DNA from: Paenibacillus_L residui
GTDB taxonomy: Bacteria; Bacillota; Bacilli; Paenibacillales; NBRC-103111
DNA length: 64,000 nt
NCBI RefSeq assembly: GCF_042677205.1
Contig: NZ_JBHTIU010000039.1
Location: forward strand, 261,207-325,206
Reading direction: 5' to 3'
Shown piece after piece: positions 1 to 8,397 of the stretch. Below the pieces are notes generated by a model. The model ran no database searches, was not told the DNA's origin, and worked only from the letters and a program-made list of their open reading frames with translations. Within the stretch, counting starts at the first letter, position 1. Every line of letters begins with the position of its first letter. The position numbers and the translations under genes were made by a program.

Positions 1-829
1 TCGTAAGATTGCCGCCGCTCAGATCGTAGACCGGTCCTCCCGGCTCGGTCAGCATGTAATCATTCAGCATCGTTTCGATGCAGGCGCGCATCGTCCCCGT
101 TCTGCCCAATCGGCTCAAGGCGGGAGAAGGGCTGTCCAGCTCGGGCAGCCGGTACAGCCAATCGTAATCGCGGGCGATGCATACTTTGATCCGATGCACG
201 ATGCTTGTCAGCATATGCAGCCGGCCGATTTCAAAATCACTGCCGAACGGGGTGAAATCCCGCGGCCCGATCGTGCCGGGCAGTATCGCGGAGAAAGCAT
301 CGAGCAGTACAAGCGCTTTATGCGCATATCGCTCTTCTCCCGTCAGCATGTATAAATAAGTAAGCTTCGTAACCATTCCTTCGTGATCTCGGACTCCGCC
401 GAACCAATCGCCCGCGATAAAGAAATTCCACATGCCTACCGGATAATATCCTTTGCCGTTCTTTTCAAACCCGTGACCAGTATCCGGATACCTGTCATTA
501 GGGAAGGTCATCCGGCAGTGGGGACAGGTCAGCAACTTGCGGGGAAACTGTCTAATGTCGGAGAACATGGGCCGCTGCTCCTCCAGATTCATGGGAAAGG
601 GCTGTCCACAATCGGGACAGCCGGCAATTCCATAAGCAAAAGTCTGGTCCTGCATGCTCAGGACACAGTCATAGATTAATTGGTCGTCGAGCTCCAGGAA
701 CGAGTCGCACCTTCTTTTCCAGGCTTGATAGGCTTCCCGCGCCCAGGCATGGGAGTCCAGATTGCGCTTAGCCTGCTCTACATCCTGAACCGTAAAATAA
801 AATCCGTGCTTCGGCCGGACGGTTGTCAT
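1..829 (-). CDS. Heparinase II/III-like polysaccharide lyase, partial (N-terminal part)
   Basis: The reading frame is open from an ATG at 829 to the left edge, so about 276 N-terminal residues are visible and the C-terminus lies outside the window. A GGGAG ribosome site sits just before the ATG. The protein begins MTTVRPKHGFYF and carries two Cys pairs, CPDCG near residue 71 and CPHC near 102, then helix-rich segments such as GDWFGGVRDHEG and LTYLYMLTGEERYAHKAL. This resembles the alpha-toroid N-terminal domain of heparinase II/III-type lyases, here with a probable zinc-binding insertion. It is the last visible gene of the ABC transporter operon, which suggests that it degrades an imported uronic-acid oligosaccharide. 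No signal peptide is seen, so it is probably cytoplasmic. The family call is by resemblance only and the substrate is unknown. Confidence 0.6.
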   Translation of the reverse strand, partial: MTTVRPKHGFYFTVQDVEQAKRNLDSHAWAREAYQAWKRRCDSFLELDDQLIYDCVLSMQDQTFAYGIAGCPDCGQPFPMNLEEQRPMFSDIRQFPRKLLTCPHCRMTFPNDRYPDTGHGFEKNGKGYYPVGMWNFFIAGDWFGGVRDHEGMVTKLTYLYMLTGEERYAHKALVLLDAFSAILPGTIGPRDFTPFGSDFEIGRLHMLTSIVHRIKVCIARDYDWLYRLPELDSPSPALSRLGRTGTMRACIETMLNDYMLTEPGGPVYDLSGGNLT

Positions 830-844
830 CGTTTCACTCCCTTT

Positions 845-1738
845 CTATCCTTTCAGAGAACCGATCATGATGCCTTTAACAAAATATTTCTGTACAAACG
901 GGTATACGCAAATAATCGGAATCGTGGCGACCATAATCGTTGCCGCCTTGATAATGTCCGGCGTCACCGCATTTTCCCTCGTCGGATCGTAGGATTCGAA
1001 CTGCTGAAACTGCGCCGAGCCTTCAATGACAATTTTGCGCAGCACATTCCCGAGCACCGTCTTCTCCGGATTCGAAATATACAAGAGAGAGTCGAACCAG
1101 GCGTTCCAGTGTGCGACCGCATACCACAGCGCAATCGTAGCAATGATAGGCTTGGAGACCGGAAGCACGATCGAGAACAAGACGCGGAAGTCGTTCGCTC
1201 CGTCCATCTTCGCCGACTCTTCTATTTCTTCGGGTAGCGACATGAAGTAATTCCGGACAATGATCATCGAGAAAGCCGCGATCAGTCCCGGAAGAATGAG
1301 CGCCATCCGGTTGTCCAGCAATCCCAGCTCCTTGACGAGCAAGTAGTTGGGGATCAGGCCGCCGCTGAAAAACATGGTGAAAACAATCATCATGGTGAAC
1401 AGATTGCGGTTGGGCAAATATTTCTTCGATAACGGATAGGCGCACAGAACGGTGAAAATAACGTTCAGGAATGTTCCGAGCACCGTCCGATAAACGGTGT
1501 TATAGTATCCGACCCAAATCATCCGGTTGTCGAAGACGGCTTTATACGCCTCCGCCGAGAATTCTCTGGGCCACAGCTTCAAGCCGTAAACGTTCGCCGC
1601 AGCCGGTGTGCTGAAGGAAACCACCAGTACATCGATAAAGGGGTAAACGGCCGTGAAAGCAAACAAAGTCAGAAAGACGACGTTAAAGGTGTCGAACGCT
1701 TTCTCCCCGAACGATTTCTTACCTATAGTCATGGACAT
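845..1738 (-). CDS. Carbohydrate ABC transporter permease (LplC/YtcP type)
   Basis: This 297-residue integral membrane protein has about six hydrophobic segments and the EAA loop of binding-protein-dependent permeases near EEIEESAKMDGANDFRV, which contacts the ATPase. Length and the C-terminal ending KYFVKGIMIGSLKG match the LplC/YtcP branch of sugar permeases (MalG side). The start ATG at 1738 follows a GGAGTG ribosome site. It lies 14 bp after the partner permease and 15 bp before the lyase gene, so the three are one transcript. No ATPase gene is present; transporters of this branch usually share a common MsmX-like ATPase encoded elsewhere. The substrate cannot be read from the sequence. 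Confidence 0.9.
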   Translation of the reverse strand: MSMTIGKKSFGEKAFDTFNVVFLTLFAFTAVYPFIDVLVVSFSTPAAANVYGLKLWPREFSAEAYKAVFDNRMIWVGYYNTVYRTVLGTFLNVIFTVLCAYPLSKKYLPNRNLFTMMIVFTMFFSGGLIPNYLLVKELGLLDNRMALILPGLIAAFSMIIVRNYFMSLPEEIEESAKMDGANDFRVLFSIVLPVSKPIIATIALWYAVAHWNAWFDSLLYISNPEKTVLGNVLRKIVIEGSAQFQQFESYDPTRENAVTPDIIKAATIMVATIPIICVYPFVQKYFVKGIMIGSLKG

Positions 1739-1752
1739 CGTTTAATCACTCC

Positions 1753-2718
1753 TCACCAGATGCCGTAGTCGCTGAATCGCTTGACGATCGTGTTCGTTAT
1801 AATAATCAGCACGAAGGCGATGACGTTGATGAACAATCCGGAGGCCGTCGCCAGCCCGTACTGCATCTCGGTGATCCCGATTCGGTAGGTATAGGTGCTT
1901 AACACGTCTCCCACCTCATATACAGCCGGATTATAGAAGTTGAACACCTGGTCGAAATCGTCATTGATAATGCCTCCGACGGCAAAGATAAACATGATCG
2001 TAATGACCGGGATCAAGGAGGGCAGAGTGATATGGATCATCTGCTTCCACCGGTTGGCTCCGTCTACAATAGCCGCCTCGTACAGGGAAGGATCGATTCC
2101 CGACAGCGCAGCCAGATAGATGATGGAGCCCCATCCGACACCTTTCCAGACTTCGGTGCTGACGAGTAGTGTCCGGAACCAGTTCTTGTCACCGAAGAAG
2201 AAGATGGCGTCTCCTCCCAGCGAGGTGATGATATAGTTGACGACTCCACGCGTAGGCGAGAAAATTTCCATGAAAATCCCTGCCAGGACGACCCAGGATA
2301 AGAAGTGGGGCAGGTAGCTTAAGGTTTGGACGAATTTTTTAAACAAAATGACTCTCAGCTCGTTAAGCAGAATCGCCAATATAATGGGAGCTGGAAATCC
2401 GAACACCAGCTTGTAGAAGCTGATGATGATCGTGTTGCGGAAAGCCTTCGGAAAATCCCTGCCTGTAAACAGATCGACAAAATTTTGAATTCCGTTCCAG
2501 GGGCTGCCGAACACCCCGTCAATGAACCGGTATTCTTTAAACGCCAGAATGATTCCGTACATCGGCAAATACTTGAATATAATAAAATACAGCAAACATG
2601 GCAGCAGCATAATTAACAAATATTTATGCTTCCAATAGGATTTAAGCCACGTTCTCATTCTTCCCGGTCTCATGTTTGGAGAAGGAAGCGTGCTTGATGT
2701 TGTTATTTTCCCGTTCAT
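1753..2718 (-). CDS. Carbohydrate ABC transporter permease (LplB/YteP type)
   Basis: A 321-residue inner-membrane permease with six predicted membrane spans and an EAA loop around LYEAAIVDGANRWKQ. It belongs to the LplB/YteP branch (MalF side) and would pair with the next permease to form the channel. I place the start at the ATG at 2718 because it has an AGGAGTG ribosome site, while the longer reading frame starts inside the upstream hairpin. A terminator-like stem-loop separates it from the lipoprotein gene, so the permeases are probably made at a lower level than the binding protein. The ending VKRFSDYGIW is typical of the family. Confidence 0.9.
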   Translation of the reverse strand: MNGKITTSSTLPSPNMRPGRMRTWLKSYWKHKYLLIMLLPCLLYFIIFKYLPMYGIILAFKEYRFIDGVFGSPWNGIQNFVDLFTGRDFPKAFRNTIIISFYKLVFGFPAPIILAILLNELRVILFKKFVQTLSYLPHFLSWVVLAGIFMEIFSPTRGVVNYIITSLGGDAIFFFGDKNWFRTLLVSTEVWKGVGWGSIIYLAALSGIDPSLYEAAIVDGANRWKQMIHITLPSLIPVITIMFIFAVGGIINDDFDQVFNFYNPAVYEVGDVLSTYTYRIGITEMQYGLATASGLFINVIAFVLIIITNTIVKRFSDYGIW

Positions 2719-2736
2719 ACCCTCACTCCTAACGGA

Positions 2737-2771
2737 AAAAGCGGCCAAAGAACCACCTGCTGGCCGCTTTT
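2737..2771 (-). terminator. Intra-operon stem-loop between binding protein and permease genes
   Basis: An 11-bp perfect inverted repeat (AAAAGCGGCCA and TGGCCGCTTTT) with a 13-nt loop, followed on the minus strand by a T-run. It lies 12 nt after the lipoprotein stop and just before the permease ribosome site. Such partial terminators are known to raise the ratio of binding protein to permease in ABC operons. Confidence 0.75.
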
Positions 2772-2782
2772 ATGAATCTGGA

Positions 2783-4387
2783 TTATTTCAAGGACTGATA
2801 CCATTCGTTAGCTTCTTTGGTCAACTGGTCTCCTCCGGAGCTCTTCCACTCCTCGACGAATTTATCGAATTCCTCCAACGGCTTCTCTCCATTAATGATC
2901 GCGGTGAACGTATCCTGCTGAAGCTTGATCAGGTTTTTGGAATATTTGCTGTCGGACGGAAGCGGGGACTTCACTGCGTTCTCATAGCCGGCTCCCTCGA
3001 ACTTGAAGTACTTATCGTTGGCTCCGACCCGTTTCGGATCCTGCAGCTTCTTCGAGAACTCAGGCTGGGCAAAAGGAGAGAATGTAATATGCGCTCCGAT
3101 CTTCGCCATTTCCTCATTGGTCTTGAAGCCTTCCTTCATAACGATCGTATGTCCGTCCGGACCATTGTCATGGTGTACACCTTTATCGCCATATTTCACT
3201 TTCACGAAGGTGTCGAAATCTCCGTAAACTGTATCCCAAATTTGCATAATCCGATGTCTCGTCTCATCATCTGCGGCATCTTTACCGAACGCCATATAAG
3301 TACCTCCGACCAGACCAGGCGTTATGTTTCCGAATTTGCCGTCCGGCCCTACCGGAGGTTTGCCGTAGGCAATCTTGCCTTCACCTTTGGTCACTTCCGC
3401 CAGCATCTTGGTGTTGTCGCCGCCCAGGAAATTCGTTTCCGGATCGGCTGGAGACCAGTGATAATAAGAACCGTGGGAGGATACTCCGATTTTGCCGTTG
3501 ACAAAGTCATGGGAGATCGCCCAATAGCCTCCGGTGTTCTCTCCGATAACCCATTCCGGGCTGATCAAATCCTCCTGCTTCCACTCTCTCAGCGTTTCCA
3601 ATGCCTTCTTCGTTTCGGGAAGAATTCCGCTCCAGACGATCTGTCCGTCGCGAATCGTCCAGAATTCCGGGTAGACTCCGTAAGCGCCGTAAACATTCGT
3701 CATTCCGGAATTGGACATCCCGTAAGTATCCTTCTTATTGTTGCCGTCCGGATCATCATTGCGGAATTTCACCAAGGCTTCCTTGTACTCCTCAAGCGTC
3801 TCCGGCACTTTCGTAATGCCTACCTTCTCAAGCCAATCCTGTCTCCAGGCTGTAGCCAAACTGTATACCCCATCGCTGTTAATGCTCGGGATACCTATGT
3901 ACTTCCCGTCATATTTCACGTAATCCCAAATTTTCGGATCGTAAGAGTCCACCAGCTTCTTATAATTGGGCATATACTGGTTAAGCTCTTCTTCCGTGTA
4001 GCCTACCGTTACCCCTTGGGTATAGAACTTCTGCAAATCCGCCCCCGAATAAACGGTCATAAAATCCGGAATTTCGCCCGAAGCCAGCTTCGTGCCGAGA
4101 AGCTGCTCCCTCTGGGTGACGTCCATATACCAAATGTTAAGCTTGACATTAAATTTGTCTTCCACGAACTTCTTAATCGGCGCATCGTTGTCCACCGGAC
4201 CGTACTGATAAGTAAGCCAATCCAGCGAAACTGTTTTCGGTGCAGCGCTTTCAGAAGGCTCCGAGCTCGGGCCCGGGCTTGCATTCGGACTTGACGCCGG
4301 CTTCTCTTCTTTGCCGCATGCCGTCAAACTGGCAGCTACTACTCCCGCCATAAGGACAGATGCCGCTTTCCCCCATTTACCTTGCAT
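2783..4387 (-). CDS. Extracellular solute-binding lipoprotein of the sugar ABC importer
   Basis: A 534-residue secreted lipoprotein. The N-terminus has a Lys-containing n-region, a hydrophobic stretch and a lipobox LTAC with the lipidated Cys at residue 24, followed by a Ser/Pro/Glu-rich linker to about residue 50. The remainder has the size and features of the large (LplA-like) family 1 solute-binding proteins that go with LplB/LplC permeases. It would capture a carbohydrate outside the membrane and deliver it to the two permeases. The ATG at 4387 follows a GGGGGAAGG ribosome site. It is the first gene of the operon; its upstream region holds two copies of the operator-like dyad described at 4448 and 4481. 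The ligand is unknown. Confidence 0.9.
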   Translation of the reverse strand: MQGKWGKAASVLMAGVVAASLTACGKEEKPASSPNASPGPSSEPSESAAPKTVSLDWLTYQYGPVDNDAPIKKFVEDKFNVKLNIWYMDVTQREQLLGTKLASGEIPDFMTVYSGADLQKFYTQGVTVGYTEEELNQYMPNYKKLVDSYDPKIWDYVKYDGKYIGIPSINSDGVYSLATAWRQDWLEKVGITKVPETLEEYKEALVKFRNDDPDGNNKKDTYGMSNSGMTNVYGAYGVYPEFWTIRDGQIVWSGILPETKKALETLREWKQEDLISPEWVIGENTGGYWAISHDFVNGKIGVSSHGSYYHWSPADPETNFLGGDNTKMLAEVTKGEGKIAYGKPPVGPDGKFGNITPGLVGGTYMAFGKDAADDETRHRIMQIWDTVYGDFDTFVKVKYGDKGVHHDNGPDGHTIVMKEGFKTNEEMAKIGAHITFSPFAQPEFSKKLQDPKRVGANDKYFKFEGAGYENAVKSPLPSDSKYSKNLIKLQQDTFTAIINGEKPLEEFDKFVEEWKSSGGDQLTKEANEWYQSLK

Positions 4388-4426
4388 AAACCTTCCCCCT
4401 TGTCAATTCTTACTAAAAAAGGAATG

Positions 4427-4440
4427 AGTAATCGTTTCCA
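4427..4440. promoter_or_regulatory. cre-like catabolite repression site (weak candidate)
   Basis: The 14-mer AGTAATCGTTTCCA matches the CcpA cre consensus TGWAANCGNTNWCA at all but two positions and lies in the promoter region of the binding protein gene. The assignment is an inference from a degenerate motif. Confidence 0.35.
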
Positions 4441-4447
4441 TATCATA

Positions 4448-4461
4448 TTAACACGCGTTAT
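4448..4461. promoter_or_regulatory. LacI-family operator candidate 1
   Basis: TTAACACGCGTTAT contains TAAC-N4-GTTA, the same dyad as at 4481 and 5600. It lies 61-74 bp upstream of the binding protein start, in a position to control the transporter promoter. Confidence 0.6.
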
Positions 4462-4480
4462 ATTTGTCGTCAATATTAAA

Positions 4481-4494
4481 ATAACATTTGTTAT
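4481..4494. promoter_or_regulatory. LacI-family operator candidate 2
   Basis: ATAACATTTGTTAT is a dyad of the form ATAAC-N4-GTTAT. It is 33 bp (about three helical turns) from operator candidate 1, so two repressor dimers could sit on the same DNA face. Confidence 0.6.
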
Positions 4495-4516
4495 GTACTT
4501 GCCGAAGCAAACAAAA

Positions 4517-4534
4517 AAGGGCGTTTCCGCCCTT
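4517..4534 (-). terminator. Terminator of the LacI-family regulator gene
   Basis: The stem AAGGGCG/CGCCCTT with a 4-nt loop is followed on the minus strand by a run of six T. It lies 32 bp after the regulator stop codon and separates the regulator from the transporter operon. Confidence 0.85.
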
Positions 4535-4565
4535 CGCTATTCCTGCCTTATAAATAACATTTAAC

Positions 4566-5561
4566 TCAACTTCCCGAACGGTATAAAGCGGCTGTCCCGC
4601 CTTCGTGGATGACCGTATCCTTCAAATAAATGGTACGGCGATCCTTATCCCCTTCATTGATAATTTCAATCAGCCGTTTCACAACATTTTCCTTCTCTTC
4701 CGGACCGATATATAACGTAGTTAAATTCGGAACACTCATCTTGACAAGCTCCGAATATCCCCAGCCGACGAGGCTGATCTTCCTGGGAACCTGAAATCCA
4801 AGGTCCTTAAGCTTCTGCAGCGCTCCGAATTGAATGACGGTGTTAACGCAAAAAGCGGCGGAGTAGTCGATTTCCAGTATTTCCATTCTCGAGGCCAGCT
4901 CGTATCCATCCTCTTCCTTACTGGCCTGGACTAACGAGATATCATAGGGTATTCCGGCCTCCTCCAGCGCTTTGCGGTAGCCGGTCAACGTCTGCTGATG
5001 AACCAACGTATCCAGGCTGCCGCTGAACAAGGCAATTCGGACATGCCCCAGATCCGTCAAATATTTCGTTGCCTCATATGCAATTTTGACCACGTCCGTA
5101 ACAATGACATTCACATCGGTTCTATTCGAGGACACACCGCTATAAACAACATAAGGAACTGCCGCATCCTCCATGATATCCAAAATGTCGTCATCTATAT
5201 CTCCGGTCAGAACGATTCCGGAAACCTCCTTGTTTCCGAGATACTTGGAAAGCATGTTGAAATCATTCGTACTGGAGCGAACATTCATGAAAATCAGCCT
5301 GTAACCATGTTGGCTTGCTACATTTTCGATCACCCGAAGGTCATGAATATACAAGGGGTCGTCCGGTTCGCGGTTATACAGAATATAGCATATTTTGGGG
5401 TAAATTTCGCTGTCCCGGTAACCGAGCTCTTTAGCGGCCTGCAGAATGCTCCTTCGCGTTTCCTCCGAAACGGTGCTGTTCGGTGTATTATTGAGAACCA
5501 AAGACACCGCTGTTCTGGAAATACCTAAATAATCCGCTATATCTTTCTTCGTGACGGTCAT
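4566..5561 (-). CDS. LacI-family transcriptional regulator
   Basis: A 331-residue repressor-type protein. Residues 5-50 (KKDIADYLGISRTAVSLVLN) form the LacI helix-turn-helix with the hinge helix, and the rest is a periplasmic-binding-protein-like sugar sensing domain. The start at 5561 is preferred because GGAGGGAGG lies 8 nt upstream; longer readings use the TTG at 5600 or an ATG at 5582. It is encoded upstream of and in the same direction as the transporter operon, with its own terminator. The dyad TAAC-N4-GTTA is found in front of this gene and twice in front of the transporter, which points to autoregulation and control of the transporter by a sugar inducer. This regulon assignment is inferred from the repeated motif. 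Confidence 0.9.
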   Translation of the reverse strand: MTVTKKDIADYLGISRTAVSLVLNNTPNSTVSEETRRSILQAAKELGYRDSEIYPKICYILYNREPDDPLYIHDLRVIENVASQHGYRLIFMNVRSSTNDFNMLSKYLGNKEVSGIVLTGDIDDDILDIMEDAAVPYVVYSGVSSNRTDVNVIVTDVVKIAYEATKYLTDLGHVRIALFSGSLDTLVHQQTLTGYRKALEEAGIPYDISLVQASKEEDGYELASRMEILEIDYSAAFCVNTVIQFGALQKLKDLGFQVPRKISLVGWGYSELVKMSVPNLTTLYIGPEEKENVVKRLIEIINEGDKDRRTIYLKDTVIHEGGTAALYRSGS

Positions 5562-5599
5562 TATGCAACCTCCCTCCTCCATCTGATATTCCCTCCTCA

Positions 5600-5613
5600 A
5601 TAACGGACGTTAT
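5600..5613. promoter_or_regulatory. LacI-family operator candidate 3 (autoregulatory)
   Basis: ATAACGGACGTTAT is a dyad with perfect 6-bp arms (ATAACG/CGTTAT), located 38 bp upstream of the regulator start. It shares TAAC-N4-GTTA with the two sites ahead of the transporter operon. Confidence 0.6.
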
Positions 5614-5785
5614 ATCAAAGACGGACCCATCCGAAAAACATTATACATGAAAGAAAGGCCGGAAGGAAGCGGTCAATATCGGGCCTTTGTAAAAAGAACA
5701 AGCGCAAATCTACCAGTATCGCTTTACTGACTTAGAACGCTAGTTATATTTATCGGCTACCAACCCTTCCGACTATCCTTCAACA

Positions 5786-6631
5786 TTAAGGTCGGGCCGA
5801 TCGGAAGGAGGCAATGGATTCCTCATAGTAATTCCATCCCTCGCCGACATGCTCCGGACGATGGGCATCCGATCCGAAAACAAGCGGGATCCCCATTTCC
5901 AGACATCTGCCGATAAACCATCCGGGAACGTACGGCTGGCCGCAGGTCGGAACTCTCAAGCCTGCAGTATTGACATCAATGCCCACGCCTGCCTCGGCCA
6001 GCTTCGGAAGAAGCCCGTCCAGCCGCTTCCGGATCTGATCCGGATCGATCGGAGGAAGCGCCTTATGGAACTTCTCTATCAAATTGACATGACCCAACCG
6101 GCGGCTGCCCGGGAGTTTGGCCGCCAAGGCCACTCCCTGCTCGAGCTCATTATAATATTCGTCTACTACTTTCTCCATCGAGCCGTAGTAGGCGATTAAC
6201 CCTTCCTCGAAGTCCTGCGGTGTATAATCTATACATCTCATTCCATCTTTGCCAGGCAGGAAATGGAGGGAGACCACCCAATCCTCCACCTCATGATGGC
6301 ATTGTTCGGCCAATTCCAGAGAATACTGGGGCTTGCCGGGCAAATAATCTATTTCCATTCCGGTCCAAATTTCCAGTACTCCTTCATAGCGATTCTTGTA
6401 ATTTTTTACATAATCAAAGTATGCCGGCAGCTCGCTCGCTTCCATAGCCAGCTCCCGCTGCAGCTGCTCGTTCTTCATCCAGTGCTTCGGCAATGGAGAA
6501 TGTTCGCTCACCGTATAACGGGTAAATCCCAGTTGGACCGCCCGGTCGAGATAAAGTCCGAGCTCTGCCGAGGTGCCATGAGGACAGAATGCGGTATGGG
6601 TGTGACCGTCCCATTTAAGAATCGAATTCAT
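5786..6631 (-). CDS. hisJ: Histidinol-phosphatase, PHP family (HisJ)
   Basis: A 281-residue PHP-domain phosphatase of the HisJ/HisK type, close to the roughly 270-residue Bacillus enzyme. The N-terminal metal motif DGHTHT (residues 8-13), the SEHSPLP segment and the C-terminal FGSDAH motif carry the His/Asp ligands of the trinuclear metal site. It would convert histidinol phosphate to histidinol, the penultimate step of histidine synthesis, in the cytoplasm. The start has an AAAGGAG ribosome site. The gene stands alone, with no other his genes nearby, as in Bacillus where hisJ is separate from the his operon. Confidence 0.88.
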   Translation of the reverse strand: MNSILKWDGHTHTAFCPHGTSAELGLYLDRAVQLGFTRYTVSEHSPLPKHWMKNEQLQRELAMEASELPAYFDYVKNYKNRYEGVLEIWTGMEIDYLPGKPQYSLELAEQCHHEVEDWVVSLHFLPGKDGMRCIDYTPQDFEEGLIAYYGSMEKVVDEYYNELEQGVALAAKLPGSRRLGHVNLIEKFHKALPPIDPDQIRKRLDGLLPKLAEAGVGIDVNTAGLRVPTCGQPYVPGWFIGRCLEMGIPLVFGSDAHRPEHVGEGWNYYEESIASFRSARP

Positions 6632-6782
6632 TGGCGAATGCTCCTTTGTCTATTCTTCTCTAGCTTGTATCTAGCATTAGGATATCACCCCGTTAGGACA
6701 TATTCAAATCTGGGCTTACGTCTATACCAGGCGGGCGAAGGCCGCATACAATGAAATATATCGTTGAAGGAGATGAACATCC

Positions 6783-7055
6783 TTGAGTGAAAGTGTGGAA
6801 AATGGAAGTCCTAAAAAGAAAAACCGCCCTTTATCCAAAAAAGAAGTACTGGAGCTTAAACAGTCTCTTCTGTCCGTTCGCAAAGATTTGGAGAAAAAGC
6901 GGAATGAGTTAAAAGGAACGGTCAAATCTATGCAGAAGCTCGCGGTAACCCAAGAAATTCCGGAATGGGTGCAGGATGTCCGCAGTCTATATTCCCAAAA
7001 AGACTATACTTATTGGAAGCTGATCCGTACTTTGCGCAAGCACAAGATGCTATAG
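6783..7055 (+). CDS. Small charged coiled-coil protein, function unknown
   Basis: A 90-residue protein starting with TTG, with GGAG ten bases upstream. It is rich in Lys and Glu; residues 18-50 (KKEVLELKQSLLSVRK and following) would form an amphipathic coiled coil, and the C-terminal part has aromatic residues (YSQKDYTYWKLIRTLRKH). There is no signal peptide or membrane segment. It is divergent from hisJ and convergent with gerPE, 21 bp away. I do not recognise the family. Ribosome site and composition support a real gene. Confidence 0.6.
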   Translation: MSESVENGSPKKKNRPLSKKEVLELKQSLLSVRKDLEKKRNELKGTVKSMQKLAVTQEIPEWVQDVRSLYSQKDYTYWKLIRTLRKHKML

Positions 7056-7076
7056 AAATTGCAGCAGGTGTGCCGC

Positions 7077-7541
7077 TTATCTCCCTTTTCGACCGTTACC
7101 GATTACAGCGCCCGAACCGGCGGCAGCCGCTTCGACTGCTTCGACCGCGGCAGTTCCCATCAGCAGAGGAAGGTCTTCCCGGATCATTTGGCGAATATGC
7201 TTGATCCTGCTTTCGGCATCGATGCATTGGTTAGAGCCTATCTGTACTATTCCGGAAGCTGAGACTCCAATAATTTTGATCGATTCAACCTTGATATAAG
7301 GGGATTCGTTAATGATTTCCATCTCAAGCTCTTCATCGAGCGATGGGCCGGGGATAGGATTCGTGAATATCGGGTAATTGAAATCTCCTTCATCCCCGTA
7401 ATATGAGGACTGGCTGCGCAGCACTGCCAGAACCTTCGTTTCCGGCGTCAAGCAGAGCGAATCCCCAAACTGGACAATGGAGCTCAGTTTAATCTCAATA
7501 ACCTTGAAGAAACCAACCAAGGAAATTCGGGCCTGCTTCAT
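7077..7541 (-). CDS. gerPE: Spore germination protein GerPE
   Basis: A 154-residue homologue of GerPE, the fifth gene of the gerP operon, which acts in the spore coat/outer layers to let germinants reach their receptors. It shows the family pattern of two copies of a V-x-S-I-x-x-x-QxGDS-like motif (SSIVQFGDSLCL near the start and SGIVQIGSNQCIDA later). It begins 5 bp after gerPD. It is longer than the Bacillus protein by an Ala/Gly-rich tail (GTAAVEAVEAAAAGSGAV). No gerPF follows; the next gene is on the opposite strand. Confidence 0.75.
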   Translation of the reverse strand: MKQARISLVGFFKVIEIKLSSIVQFGDSLCLTPETKVLAVLRSQSSYYGDEGDFNYPIFTNPIPGPSLDEELEMEIINESPYIKVESIKIIGVSASGIVQIGSNQCIDAESRIKHIRQMIREDLPLLMGTAAVEAVEAAAAGSGAVIGNGRKGR

Positions 7542-7546
7542 AAACT

Positions 7547-7726
7547 TTACCTTGCAGCGGATAATGGTACGAACGGCCCCACGACGAAAGCTTCGGGCGG
7601 AGTATCGAATGCGGAAGCGAGACTGATCCTCTCCGTGTCTCCCACCAATAAAACCGAAGAAGTTGTAACACCAATTACCCTTATCTGTCCTACTTTGATT
7701 TCCTTATTAACCACAGTCATCTTCAT
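7547..7726 (-). CDS. gerPD: Spore germination protein GerPD
   Basis: A 59-residue protein, MKMTVVNKEIKVGQIRVIG followed by SSVLLVGDTERISLASAFDT and PPEAFVVGPFVPL. Length (Bacillus GerPD is about 58 residues) and the S-x-L-x-x-GD...SLAS-x-FDTPPE pattern fit GerPD. Its ATG overlaps the gerPC stop codon in an ATGA, showing translational coupling, and gerPE begins 5 bp later. GerPD belongs to the set of small proteins needed for germinant access through the spore coat. Confidence 0.85.
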   Translation of the reverse strand: MKMTVVNKEIKVGQIRVIGVTTSSVLLVGDTERISLASAFDTPPEAFVVGPFVPLSAAR

Positions 7727-8325
7727 GTTTCCTCACTGCCCTTCCCATACTGTTTTTCAAAATATTGCTCAATGGCCAACCGGATATCCCGCTTGACCCT
7801 GTCTAATATGTCTTTCTCAACGGCGGAGTCATCCGACGAATCCTTATGCAGCCTTTGGATGTAAACAACTATTCTCGGCCCCACCTGCCGACGTATGTCC
7901 TCAATCATGGCAAATCGCACCTCATCCGGCACTTGAACGCCGTAATGGGCTTCGAAGCTGCTGACCTCTCTGGGAATCTCCATATCAATATAGCGGTCCA
8001 ATTGCTCTTTAAGCTTGGGGAAAAAAGGGACATCCTCTACCCCCTCTCCTCCGGGCTCCCCGTTGGAAGGTACGGCTAATTCTTCAATGCCTTTGCCATT
8101 CGGAGTTAATCCTATGTTCAAAGTTCCTTCCAGTGTCTCTACCTTCAGTTGGTCGAAATGGTACTCTATTCTCTCCACATGTGTCATCTTGTTGCTTTTA
8201 AATTCACGTATATCCTCACGAATCTCGATAATCATCTCTTCCATGCGCTCCATTTTCTCCTGCTGCCGGGCCAAGAAATTATATACATCCTGAAGCCACC
8301 TCATGAGCCGAGGATCGTTATACAT
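7723..8325 (-). CDS. gerPC: Spore germination protein GerPC
   Basis: A 200-residue protein with an N-terminal coiled coil (WLQDVYNFLARQQEKMERM onward to about residue 50), a segment HFDQLKVETLEGTLNIGLTPNG that is a hallmark of GerPC, and a charged C-terminus. The ATG at 8325 is chosen because GGAGGTG lies 6 nt upstream; the in-frame GTG nine bases earlier falls inside that ribosome site. It is the third gene of the gerP operon. GerP proteins are deposited in the coat or at the coat-cortex boundary and affect permeability to germinants. Confidence 0.87.
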   Translation of the reverse strand: MYNDPRLMRWLQDVYNFLARQQEKMERMEEMIIEIREDIREFKSNKMTHVERIEYHFDQLKVETLEGTLNIGLTPNGKGIEELAVPSNGEPGGEGVEDVPFFPKLKEQLDRYIDMEIPREVSSFEAHYGVQVPDEVRFAMIEDIRRQVGPRIVVYIQRLHKDSSDDSAVEKDILDRVKRDIRLAIEQYFEKQYGKGSEET

Positions 8326-8397
8326 CCCGCACACCTCCCGTTTATTTAATGTATGCGGTACATGGAACAGGCCATGCCTGTGAACGAACCTACCCCG

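Noticed and set aside
2672..4294. 540-codon plus-strand open frame
   Set aside because: It is the complement of the binding lipoprotein gene, which has a lipobox, ribosome site and operon context.
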